Source of the DNA: Saccoglossus kowalevskii
Lineage: Eukaryota; Hemichordata; Enteropneusta; Harrimaniidae
Assembly: GCF_000003605.2 (NCBI RefSeq)
Contig: NW_003140811.1
Span: 858,146-890,081, forward strand
Direction of reading: 5' to 3'
Length of the DNA: 31,936 nt
The notes under the pieces are model-generated. The model had not been told where the DNA came from. It did not search any database and was given only the letters and a program-made list of their open reading frames with translations. Within the stretch, counting starts at the first letter, position 1; every line of letters begins with the position of its first letter. The position numbers were made by a program, and so were the translations under genes. This document shows positions 12,301 to 21,800 of this stretch, in pieces.

Positions 12301-14190
12301 AGGTGTCATTTAAAATAGATTCTGTGTTAGCCAGTGCCACGTATTCCGGTCTGTACACCAACGCGGTGTCGAATGTTGCCTTATAAGCTGGCTCATCAAA
12401 GCAAGGGAATGCTTTTCGGGCGTCGGTTGATTCAAACTGAGTGCCAACAAATTCTCTGTAATAAAATAATTAGTATCTATACCATGATCATGTCCAACAT
12501 AAAATAAAATGAACTAATTTTATGTTTTATGTTTTAGGAAAATAAGCCGAGTGCATACTGGAATTTATCTTTATCAGACATCAACTGTCGTTATTAATAT
12601 ATATCGGTCAACATAAAGATTTAGCACACTCTGACAGGAGTTGATTTAATTAGAATGGGCACATCATGCATGAATAGATGGCAATTTTAACTGGGCCGAG
12701 GTCATACTGGTTATCGCTTTGCTAAGCTCCCTATTATTAAGACAAGTAAAGGGATTCTCACTTTGGTGATTGGCACCCAAATGTATCATTATTATCGTGT
12801 GTAGCGGGTTATCTAATAGTATATCATTCGAGCTTGCGAATTATGCAAGCTGTGTTTTTGTCCGCAATATTGCAATACGGGAATTTATAGTATTAAAAAT
12901 TTTCTACGCTCAAAATTATATATCCTACTTACCAATATAAAAAAACACGACAAAACAAACACAAAACATACTGTAGTCGTTAATAACGTGATTATTGAAG
13001 AAGCCATAACTATTTGTATTTCCATAGACTAGTTGATGTAAAAAATATATTTGAAAAGTTAAAACAGATTTGTAACCAGGATACATTGCCAGGATAGACG
13101 TGGCAATAGAGTGAGAATACATTTGGTTTTGTAAAAATGAATTGTCGCTGTTAATATCACCATTTCCCTTCAGACAGTACGCTGCGCTGTACTGTCTTCG
13201 TGTATACTTTGCAGTTTCCTCGTAATAACTTTATTATTATACTCATCTTTTCATCCAAAGAATACATCATGGGAATGCCGAAATCGAAAACATTTAGAAC
13301 ATATTTAGCGAACTTCTTTGTGTGGGTCCGGTCAAACCCGGGGGAACCATCGTTGTTGTTTATTATTTGAGGACGCTTACGCGCGTAATTCGCGTTTCCT
13401 AATATGGTACATGGAAATACACCGTAAAATACTGCAAATTACGGCACGCTGTAACTTATGTCATTACGGGGACAGGTGTATAATAATAGGTATTACGTTA
13501 AATATATTGCGAGCGTTCTAATATGTCTTACATAATTCATCGTTTTGAGACGTTTTGATTTTCAGATGTCTGCCAGTGAGTGTTTGATACTTACTTAATA
13601 ATAGAGTTTTCTACATATGTACCATAGTAGAAACCATTGTTAGGATGATCCAAGGTGGCGACATATTCTATATATAAGCGATAATTGATTCCAGCTTGAA
13701 GGGAACCCATCGAGGTTACTGTGTACCAATCCCACTCAGTGTTGCTAGCGTTACCGGCTGTCGGAAGGAGTTTTTCCACTTCACCACTGATGTCATAAAG
13801 TTCGTATTTTGAAATCGTCATCTGATTGATGTGAAATGTAATGTTGAAGGTATCCTCTAGACAATAAAAATACATATCGACTTTACCGTCTAGATCTAAG
13901 AACTTGTCGCCGTCTTTTGCTTCCGTGAGATACGGTTGAAGCCACACCTTGTAATGGTACGGCTCTAACGTCGTGGGGAGTAGTCCTCCATATACTTCGT
14001 CGACAACGGGCATCTGTTCATCAAATAGCCATGGCATCTGGTCGCTGCTACCAAAATTATTAACATAGTCGCACTTGCTTTCTGGGATACAATACACAAG
14101 CAGAAGAAGACTCAACGTCACTTGTATTATTTCGTTTCGTGTTGTTCTACCTTTGTCGCGACCGCCGACCATTTTGTCGGGTGACATCAT
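6337..14190 (-). CDS. M1 zinc aminopeptidase (aminopeptidase N-like), gene B, complete, 17 exons
   Basis: Exons on the - strand: 14190-13595, 12455-12167, 12063-11943, 11167-11010, 10928-10815, 10717-10592, 10491-10360, 10261-10059, 9369-9281, 8894-8761, 8192-7989, 7833-7757, 7600-7490, 7387-7226, 7128-6994, 6718-6646, 6474-6337. All have GT-AG ends and the frame stays open throughout: 953 residues, against 967 for human ANPEP. The enzyme should release N-terminal residues from peptides outside the cell. Residues 1-40 hold a basic stretch and a hydrophobic segment ([12 protein letters not shown]): a signal peptide or type II anchor. FPCFDEP marks the N-terminal domain. GAMEN is at about 346-350, zinc ligands H383, H387 and E406 (HELIH-x18-E), and the transition-state Tyr at about 466 (TITYNKG). 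The C-terminal domain includes IRVNYD and [13 protein letters not shown]. There is no GPI-type tail. The open frame runs back to a GTG at 14217 behind a stop, so ATG 14190 is the first usable start; ATG 14172 has a better Kozak context (AAAATGG). Confidence 0.92.
8193..8760 (-). other. Gene B intron 10, the empty-site partner of the gene C transposon
   Basis: This 568-bp intron aligns in parts with gene C intron 10 (shared AGATCACG, ACAAGACATT and GATACTTTGG-type blocks) but lacks the 886-bp inverted-repeat element found there. It serves as the approximate pre-insertion state. Confidence 0.65.
9370..10058 (-). other. Gene B intron 8
   Basis: A 689-bp AT-rich intron with no recognisable gene. 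Its partner in gene C is 406 bp. Confidence 0.6.
10592..11167 (-). other. Gene B catalytic core exons 4-6
   Basis: Exon 4 (11167-11010) encodes [13 protein letters not shown] and ends right after HELIHQ. Exon 5 (10928-10815) starts [11 protein letters not shown] and carries the third zinc ligand in [14 protein letters not shown]. Exon 6 (10717-10592) carries the catalytic tyrosine in TITYNK. The usual TYRE after GAMENWGL reads FYQE here, and the residue between the HE pair and the second H is Ile instead of the common Ala (HELAH). Confidence 0.9.
11168..11942 (-). other. Gene B intron 3
   Basis: A 775-bp AT-rich intron; its counterpart in gene C is 1,233 bp. Apart from splice sites I see nothing in it. 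Confidence 0.6.
13173..13232. mobile_element. Reduced copy of the palindromic GAGGATACCTC element
   Basis: GACAGTACGCTGCGCTGTACTGTC at 13173-13196 is a near-palindrome matching the collapsed core of the elements at 16239 and 31722. It is followed by TTCGTGTATACTTTG and CCTCGTAATAAC, one terminal arm of the family. The other arm is lost. Confidence 0.6.
13269..13370 (+). other. Short open frame [16 protein letters not shown], repeated near 16393
   Basis: A 33-codon frame starts with ATG in the intron. A related block at 16393 reads [14 protein letters not shown] in the same frame and also sits just after a palindromic element. The shared block spans 13233-13320 and 16355-16443. It may be a fragment of a coding mobile element or a chance frame in a repeat; I recognise no family. 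Confidence 0.3.
13595..14190 (-). other. Gene B exon 1: signal/anchor and N-terminal domain start
   Basis: The first coding exon carries the cytosolic or n-region ([10 protein letters not shown]), the hydrophobic segment, then [20 protein letters not shown], the usual start of the M1 N-terminal beta domain (LP-x-x-L-x-P-x-x-Y). The exon ends in phase 2 at AA|GTAAGT. Positions 13672-14007 are identical base for base to 24191-24526 in gene C, whereas the signal/anchor part differs in about a third of residues. Confidence 0.88.
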
Positions 14191-14266
14191 GTAAGCGCGT
14201 TGTTGCTGAGATGCCACTGGTAGTGTACGAAATCTGATGCCTTAGATTGAAGCTGCCCATCCTCAT

Positions 14267-14345
14267 GCATTATATAGGGCAGTACTCACGTGCCACCTTG
14301 TCACAAACACGCGTTGTTGTCCCACAGTTAGGATGCGTTAGTATA
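14267..14345 (-). promoter_or_regulatory. Core and proximal promoter of gene B
   Basis: A TATATAA box lies at 14276-14270 on the - strand, 80 bases before ATG 14190, so transcription should start near 14245. Just upstream are an E-box CACGTG (14287-14292) and a forkhead-type TGTTTGT (inside 14300-14310). The block 14267-14345 is nearly the same as 24774-24853 upstream of gene C, while flanking DNA beyond it diverges, which points to a shared functional promoter. The factor assignments are motif guesses. Confidence 0.65.
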
Positions 14346-15822
14346 TGTGTCAAATGTGTGATAATAATCTGCAGATGCGCTGTATTTTTTAAAATTAATT
14401 TTTGATTCCGCCATTTTATATAACACGAATTGCAAGTCTGAGATACGTAAACACGGAATATCATGCATTAGTAGTACCTTATATGAGTGCAGATGTTAAT
14501 AAGCAATACTAGTATTCAAACACGCCTCTGTATCACTCGATTCTTACAGTTTTCTTTATGTTGTTTTAATTCCTGTGGTGTTATTTATATATGATACATT
14601 TTTTACGATCCTTAAGTAATTCAGTCTCCATTTCAAATTTTAAACATTTCTGCATGGGCTTGATAAATGATATTGATATCCTTCTATATATTTTGAAACA
14701 AGTGCAAAATTGAACATTTCTAGTGTTACTCAAATACGCTATAGAAATATAGAATTATAGAATTTCTCAATTTGTTTATTCTAGTGTGTTTGATAATTAC
14801 CTTCACGTATTTCTCAAGTTGAAAGAACTGTACGTATCATCGTGTACGTAATAGCATGGATATTTGTCATATTTACTTCACTTTTGAACAGTTACTTGGA
14901 AGTTTCATGAAAATAGAGTCAAATTATTCGTGTTTCCAGGTGCGAGCCAACTATTTTGTTCATATCCTATATCATACCTACATAGACTCAAGTCAATTAT
15001 GAATGAATAGCTAGGCCGCAGCTATTGGCGCGCCACGTAGCTGTACGCCTCGGCAGTTTGTTACGATTGTTTAAGCTTCGTTCTTCAACTTAAAGAAATT
15101 TACAATTGCAAGATGTACTGCATCGTACCTTTGTTTTGATGATATCTTTCAGTGTATATGTTATTACTTCAAAGTTTGGCTTCGTGTGTTGCAGTTTTGT
15201 GTCTCGTTGTCACAGTGTAGCGTCGACACAGTGTAGCGTCGTCACAGTCAGTCTCAATACAGGATTTGCAAGAGAGAACTGATTATATTGTGATCGTTCA
15301 AACATGTAATCTATGATTCACAAATTACTACAAGCAATAACTGAACGATGCATAGTTTGCTTGATAGCACGGGGTTATGATTGTTATTAAGATTTACAAA
15401 TTATTGATGAGTTTTGACGAGATGAATAGTAAACAGTAGTTGCTTACAACACCAGTAACTAGGGTAGATCGATGGGTTGGCTTCCACATTCGACCTGCGT
15501 TTTTTTAGCACCAGTGAAATACATTTTCCCGCTTCAGATTTAAATTCTCTCTCCCCTTTTGTATATGAACATTTGGGCGCTTTAGATTAAAAAAACCAGA
15601 TCAATCGCTTTTTCAAATAAAAAATCCAAATATTTGAACCAAATCATGAACGGAGTATTTATAAACAATTCAAGTGTTGGTATTAAACACACTGACTGGA
15701 ACTAACGTAGTTACCGCATACGAGTAGCAATGATACTATTATGCACATCATAGTTTCACTCGGTTACATTATCTGCCACTCCTCTTTACACAAACAAATA
15801 CACTACATTGACAAGTGTCATA
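14346..15822. other. Spacer between gene B promoter and gene C 3' end
   Basis: About 1.5 kb of AT-rich DNA. It holds a 16-bp tandem repeat at 15211-15254 and a small inverted repeat CAGCTA/TAGCTG near 15018-15042 around GGCGCGCC. From about 15630 it aligns with the 3' flank of gene B. No gene was seen. Confidence 0.55.
15211..15254 (+). repeat. 16-bp tandem repeat, about 2.5 units
   Basis: CACAGTGTAGCGTCGA (15211-15226) is followed by CACAGTGTAGCGTCGT (15227-15242) and a partial third unit CACAGTCAGTCT. Confidence 0.8.
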
Positions 15823-15847
15823 TTTATTCTTACACTTTTATTTTATT
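15823..15847 (-). terminator. Poly(A) signals of gene C
   Basis: AATAAA on the - strand occurs at 15842-15847, 15837-15842 and 15823-15828, about 20-45 bases after the stop codon of gene C. Confidence 0.6.
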
Positions 15848-15868
15848 ATTTTGGTCATATAACATATT

Positions 15869-18800
15869 TTATAATGATCCCAGGAATGCATCGATGTCTG
15901 CCTCATTTCTATTCATCCAGCCTATATTTAGTTCAACTCGTTTAACAGCATCGTTGAAATCGTTGACATCTGGCATATTGCTATATAGATCACCGAAGGC
16001 ATTTAACTACAATGAGATGAAATATACATAATATGTAAATAGAGAACGGTAATATTCTAATCACGAACAATAAATCAAATATTTCCGAAAATGCAATACA
16101 CTGTGAATGAAATAAAATGACTGGATTGAATTATAATACCAACTAATATTGCGAGTAAGTCTGTCTAAATAGACGAGTAATAATGTCCAAATGGTGTATT
16201 CATTAGAACAATACGCACAAATGAATTTATACTATGATGTTATTACGAGGATACCTCAAAGTATGCACAAATACAGTACAGCGGGAGTATCGACCGACGC
16301 GCAGCGGTTGGTGTACTGTCTGAGTGCATAATTTGAGGTATCCTCGTAACAACCTTATTATTTTCTTTTCCTTCAAAGGATACACCATTGGAATGCCGAA
16401 ATACAAAACGTTTAGAACAGAATTAGCGAATTTCTCTGTGTGCCATATTCAAACAACTCATTTATAGTAAATATTTCAATATTAAATATCACTTATTTTA
16501 CCTCCAACAGATCTTTGTTAGTGTTCATTATATCTGCAAATGCCCATACTATATTGTACGCGGTGTTGCCGTATCTAAAATTGAAAAAAAACCCACACAC
16601 ATTCAATTAAATTGTAAATGAATACATTATTTAATTACAGATGATAGAAAACTATTAAGCAAATAGACAGCAGTAATTATATTTATACAATATTTAACAT
16701 CTCATACCATACTATAGAATGCAACTTACAATCCTTCTAACGCTACAAAGTTTTCAACTGTAAAAGTCCACGATATGCTAAATCCCAACGCCGAATTATC
16801 TCGTACATATCCAATTGTAGTTCGTGCATTGAACTCTATACCTGCTAGAGACTCCTCCATGTACCTGTTACAGAGAAATCACATCTTATCAAAATATTGT
16901 TAATATTACCATGTGTCCAGAGCTTTGGAAATAATACTTATCGTCACTCTATCCAATAGACAACTCACCCCAGAAGTAAATAATCTAGTTGTGTACAGGC
17001 CATGGCTGAACGTAATCTGCTTCGTTCTTCTAAGTCTGTTTTCTGTCGGTTGTAAGCAAAGTTCCACTCGGTTTCTCCACCAGCACGAATGGCTGTACAG
17101 TAGACGGTACTGCGCATGTTCACTTCAATTCTGAATGAAAAAATGTATGCATTAATTTCTATTCTTTGATAACCACAAACAGAAAACTGATTTCATCTTA
17201 ACACGTATTAGTGGAAAGTTTGTACTGACTTGTTGTTGTCTGGGTCAGCCATCCATGCAGCGTACTGATTTGTAGCATTGGCAACGCAGTCGACGTGATT
17301 ATAATCACATGCTATCCTCAGAGTATCTAAACGTCGATAACTTACAAAAAGGAAGCAAATAATTGTATTAATGACTATGCGATACAACGCTAGAAACGGG
17401 TGTAGTTCGTCAACAAGACAACGAGACTTGCTCAGAGTAAACTGGACATACACACGCGACAGTAAAGCAACTGAAAATACACACAATTTAGTAATTTAAG
17501 TGATCCATTTCGTACTCACTAATCAACGTCCTCCGTGTAGTCAAAATCCCATCCTAGTGAAGCATAGTTTGGACTCACTAGATCACTAATGTAATTCTGG
17601 AGTAAAGGAAAAATACTTCAATTGAAAAATGTGACGCATAATATCTGATAACAGGAAGTTATGCCAGAACATCACACAAAATTGTCTGAATAATAATATC
17701 CAACGGAATCGTCAAACTGTCGACAAACAAATTTAGAGTGTATTACTACCAACCTGATACATTCCATAAGTAGACGTTCTCCATAACATATACATTGTGT
17801 ACAATTGCTCATCTTCATATGCATGCCATGGGATATACTCAGTCTCAAGAAACAAATACTGAATGGTCTCCATGGCTACAACGTGATCCAGTTGTTGAGC
17901 TTGGCCTAGGACGAGGGCGTCGTGTATGAGGTGTGCTCGATTTCTCGGTGGGATAGCCTAAGTATATAGAATATTTTATTACATCATATGTGGAGCTGTA
18001 GACATTAATTAACATTTTCTACCCACAAATCAGAATGATTTATTTTCAAATTTGATTGCCAATTACCCAACTAGCTTGTTATATGGTGGTGGCTTTTGTT
18101 CAATGTAACTGTCACACTACAGAGTATGTGTTACTTTATCAATGCAATTGTGTATTTATGTATATCTAAATAGATCACGAGTCAGATGTTGCCGAAAACC
18201 ACGTCCACGTGGATTCTAGCAATTGCGTTTCAACATAATTGATAATGTCACGTGACAAGACAAGACATTGCATTATATAGATAACTAGTAACCCATATGT
18301 TCCGTAGCATTTGTGAGTGGATTTAACATTTCTAATTCATTAGGTCATGTCACATTGTACCACCATCGATATCATTTGCATTAGTATAGCCAAATAACAA
18401 CCCATAAATAAACAACTAAGAAGTCATTACTAGATATGAAAATGGGTAAATCACAAGAATGGCTTTACTATCGTTTCAGTCATTCTTTGAACGATTATGT
18501 TTAACTAAGAATTGCTACACTACAGCAAGTTATTATCAACATTTTCGGCAATTGTCGACTCCACCTGCGATTCGCGAAAAGAGAGTTGATCTGTATTTAG
18601 AAGGAATATGTTTTGCTGACATAGCGAAAAGGGTTGGTGTGACAAAATCTACTGCGTATAATATATGCAAAAAATGTTCCATAGCGGATCTAGCAACCGC
18701 GTGTGTGTCCAAGTGAAAGTCTAGTTTTATCCGTTTTGATATCATTTTACCGGCTTCAGTAGATAAGCCGGCAGTCGGTCACACGGTTGGTTTTCATTCT

Positions 18801-21800
18801 GTTTCATCATAGGTGATGAACCACACAGAATGAATAGTTTTGACTTTATTATGCCTCCTGGTGTAGTTGAACGAAGATTGTCGATGACCAACTGTTTGAA
18901 TCGATAGTTTGTCGGTAAATCCAATTTCTGATTTTCTTCGTCCATAATTTGAACGCGAAGTGCGTTCAGTTGCCGTAAAAATAGTGTCTCGCTAGTGAGG
19001 CGGTCGATAAAACTGTTGTAATCAAAGTCATCACTAAAACTCAGCTTGTGATATATATATATATTAATATAATTCTTGTATCCCGATAATAAACAAACTC
19101 TACTTTGAATAAGTATTCCGCCATGACTGTCAGTCCGATCAGGTCCGAGTTGAAATGCGTTGTGAGTCCAATGACGGCGACTAGAAGTCTGGGTGCGTCG
19201 CAAATGTATCAAAACAAACTTTATTGTATCAAAACAACTTCAACAACATTGGAAGCAAATTCTGTAGATTTACCGCCAATATTGATAATAACTTGCTGTA
19301 GTGTAGCAATAGTTAGTTAAACATAATCGTTCAAAGAATGACTGAAACGATAGTAATACCCCCACATACTGAGCAGGTGAACACAACATACTTTGGAACC
19401 AAAAATCATTATTGTTCATTGCATGGTTTAGTATATAGAATATATTAATAATTTACCTTATAGTCGACTAATAATTGTTGAGCGAGTTTTCCCCAATTGT
19501 CTAAATCATAGTTAACCCGTATCAGAGCAGTCTGGTTGATATTAGCAATATACCAATCTTTATCTGTGGCGCCATCCAATGTCAGCACCGCTAAATTAGA
19601 GAAAAAGTCGTATCATCAATATGTATAATTAGAATTAAAATAAATCATATTTATTGAACATGTCAGTTCCTTTGCAGCTATTCAGTATAAACCAAAATAT
19701 CGGCAATTATCCAAGATAAACCTTAGAAATGGATCGATGCAATGGTTTAGTTTATTTACTTTAAAGACGATATACACCAAATGCCACCGTATTTAACTAT
19801 AGAAACAATTATGCATGTGGCGCAGAAGATTTTTAAGTTATCTGGCACACTTCATAATGCAAAGCGATTCTGTATTTCTGTATATCTTAGTAACATCTAA
19901 CTCGTCTTAATGTTATCCTGTACTCACCGGAAGTCAGATGAAGCCAGTCTATATTTGGATTGTGAAACAATTGTTCCCCTTGATGAGTGAATGTTAATGG
20001 AACATGCCATACATACCTGCAGTGATACAAAACAATACTAAAAAACAAATTCTACACACTTGTCTTTGCCTGAAACAGAGCAACAAGTTTGAAGTGGGGT
20101 AGCGCTAAAGAAAAATGTAAAGCGAATAAATAGTATTTGAAAATTGACCATTATAATCATGCCCTGGTATCTGGGATGTGTTTCCATATATTGGACCCCA
20201 TATTTATACTGATGCTACATATCCATTTAAATAATTCATGCTTGACAATAAATGTACATCGGTGTACTCGGTTTTCTGGCACTCTCGGTAGGTATGTTCG
20301 ACATAATAAAATAGGAGACACAAAATTACATGTGAATTATCCTTTCGTGCTGTGGTGATGTGTTATGACGTTTCAATTAAAGTTTGTAAATATAACACTA
20401 GATAAAGTTTGTCATTTCTTACCCCAGATTCCCATATTCTTCATCCTCAACTACATCGTGTGGGTCTAACAAGAAGTGTCCCTGATCGGCTTGTATAGCA
20501 GTGGTCGATGTTCGAGTGAGATTAACAACGGGGAATCCCATTTGTAAAGTCCATGTATCCATAATTTCCTTCATATTATATCCGAGAATATCTTTCATGC
20601 TTCCCCCCATATCAAGATCTACTGCCTGATGGTGGAATAAATGAAGTGACATTCGTAAATCGTTTATAGTTTAGCGTTTCGTAAGTAATAATAAATTGTC
20701 AAATAAATTAACGGTTCAAATATTCATGTTTGCTTACCGCCGTTAAGATTGCCCACAAATCATCAGAGAGGGCGTTGTCGTAGGCAAATTGATTGAGATA
20801 ATTACGGAAACCTTCAAACATCAGATTTACTCCCAAAAATCCATCCATTATCTTGAGTATGCATCCTCCCTATTATATAAATTATGTAGTATCATGTCAC
20901 ATCACGCTTGCTGATACAAATGAATTAAGTCTCATTCCTACATATTTCACAATAACAATTACAATAGACGATAGCGTACACACCACTCACCTTGTTATAC
21001 GTAATAGTGCTGAACATACTACCACTACTCCCTACGTCTCTTATCACTGGATGAGAATCACCCTGTTGGTCTTTTGCAAATGTGCTATATTGCGGTCCTG
21101 CTTGGAAGAATTGTTCGTACTGCCAAACAAAACGACAATAGTTATGAAATGGGGACAGTTGCGTTAAATTTACTGTACATATTCACATAGGTCTGGAACA
21201 TCAATGTAATTTAACCTCACCATTTCGAAGCCAGGTTCCACCCACTGTGTACCCAAATATTCAAAATAAGTGGCAAATCCTTCATTCAGCCAAAGATGAC
21301 TCCACCACTCCATTGTAACCCAATTACCAAACCACTGACAAAAAAAACAACACAATCGATAAATAATTATTATATGCATGGCGTTAATTTATATTTTACA
21401 TACACTCTGTTAAATGTGTTACCTGGTGTATGAGTTCATGGGCAACAACTTGTGCCACGGCCTTTCTTCTCGCTGGAGTGTGCTCTGCTTGAAGACTGTA
21501 AAGTAAATATACTTCCTGGTAAAAGACCAAACCCCAGTTTTCCATTGCGCCAGCAGCAAATACTGGTAATGCAGACATATCTACAAAGAACAGAGTTACA
21601 CAAATGGGTTGATTTAAGCCAATTATCATTTGCCAAATCGTAATTTTTGTTATCATTATATAAAAAAAAAGAAAATGAAAATTATCAATAACACTTCGTA
21701 TAATGAATCAAACGAAAGATACAAAATGCTAAACACTAGCTGTGCACGCAATATGATTCATGATATATACTATAAAAGGTTCCTTAATATTTTTGGAAAT

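Larger units (their letters stand above)
12456..13594 (-). other. Gene B intron 1 with repeat remnant
   Basis: This 1,139-bp intron is longer than its partner in gene C (727 bp). It contains a reduced copy of the palindromic element family (13173-13232) followed by a block (13233-13320) also found beside the gene C copy. The rest shows no gene. Confidence 0.7.
18468..19353. mobile_element. 886-bp TA-flanked DNA transposon in gene C intron 10, probably Tc1/mariner-like and non-autonomous
   Basis: Terminal inverted repeats at 18468-18544 and 19277-19353 start CTATCGTTTCAGTCATTC and match over about 77 bases with three differences; the first 40 or so are perfect. The dinucleotide TA lies directly outside both ends (18466-18467 and 19354-19355), the usual target duplication of IS630/Tc1/mariner transposons. 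The interior encodes a helix-turn-helix fragment on the + strand and an unidentified open stretch on the - strand. It is too short for a full transposase with a DDE/D domain. Gene B intron 10 lacks it. Confidence 0.8.

Noticed and set aside
14191-14217. Start of gene B at 14217 (and of gene C at 24724), giving MASQQQR and MAPQQQR
   Set aside because: The codon there is GTG in both genes, with an in-frame stop a little upstream in gene B. Animal genes start with ATG, so 14190 or 14172 (24697 or 24679) is preferred.
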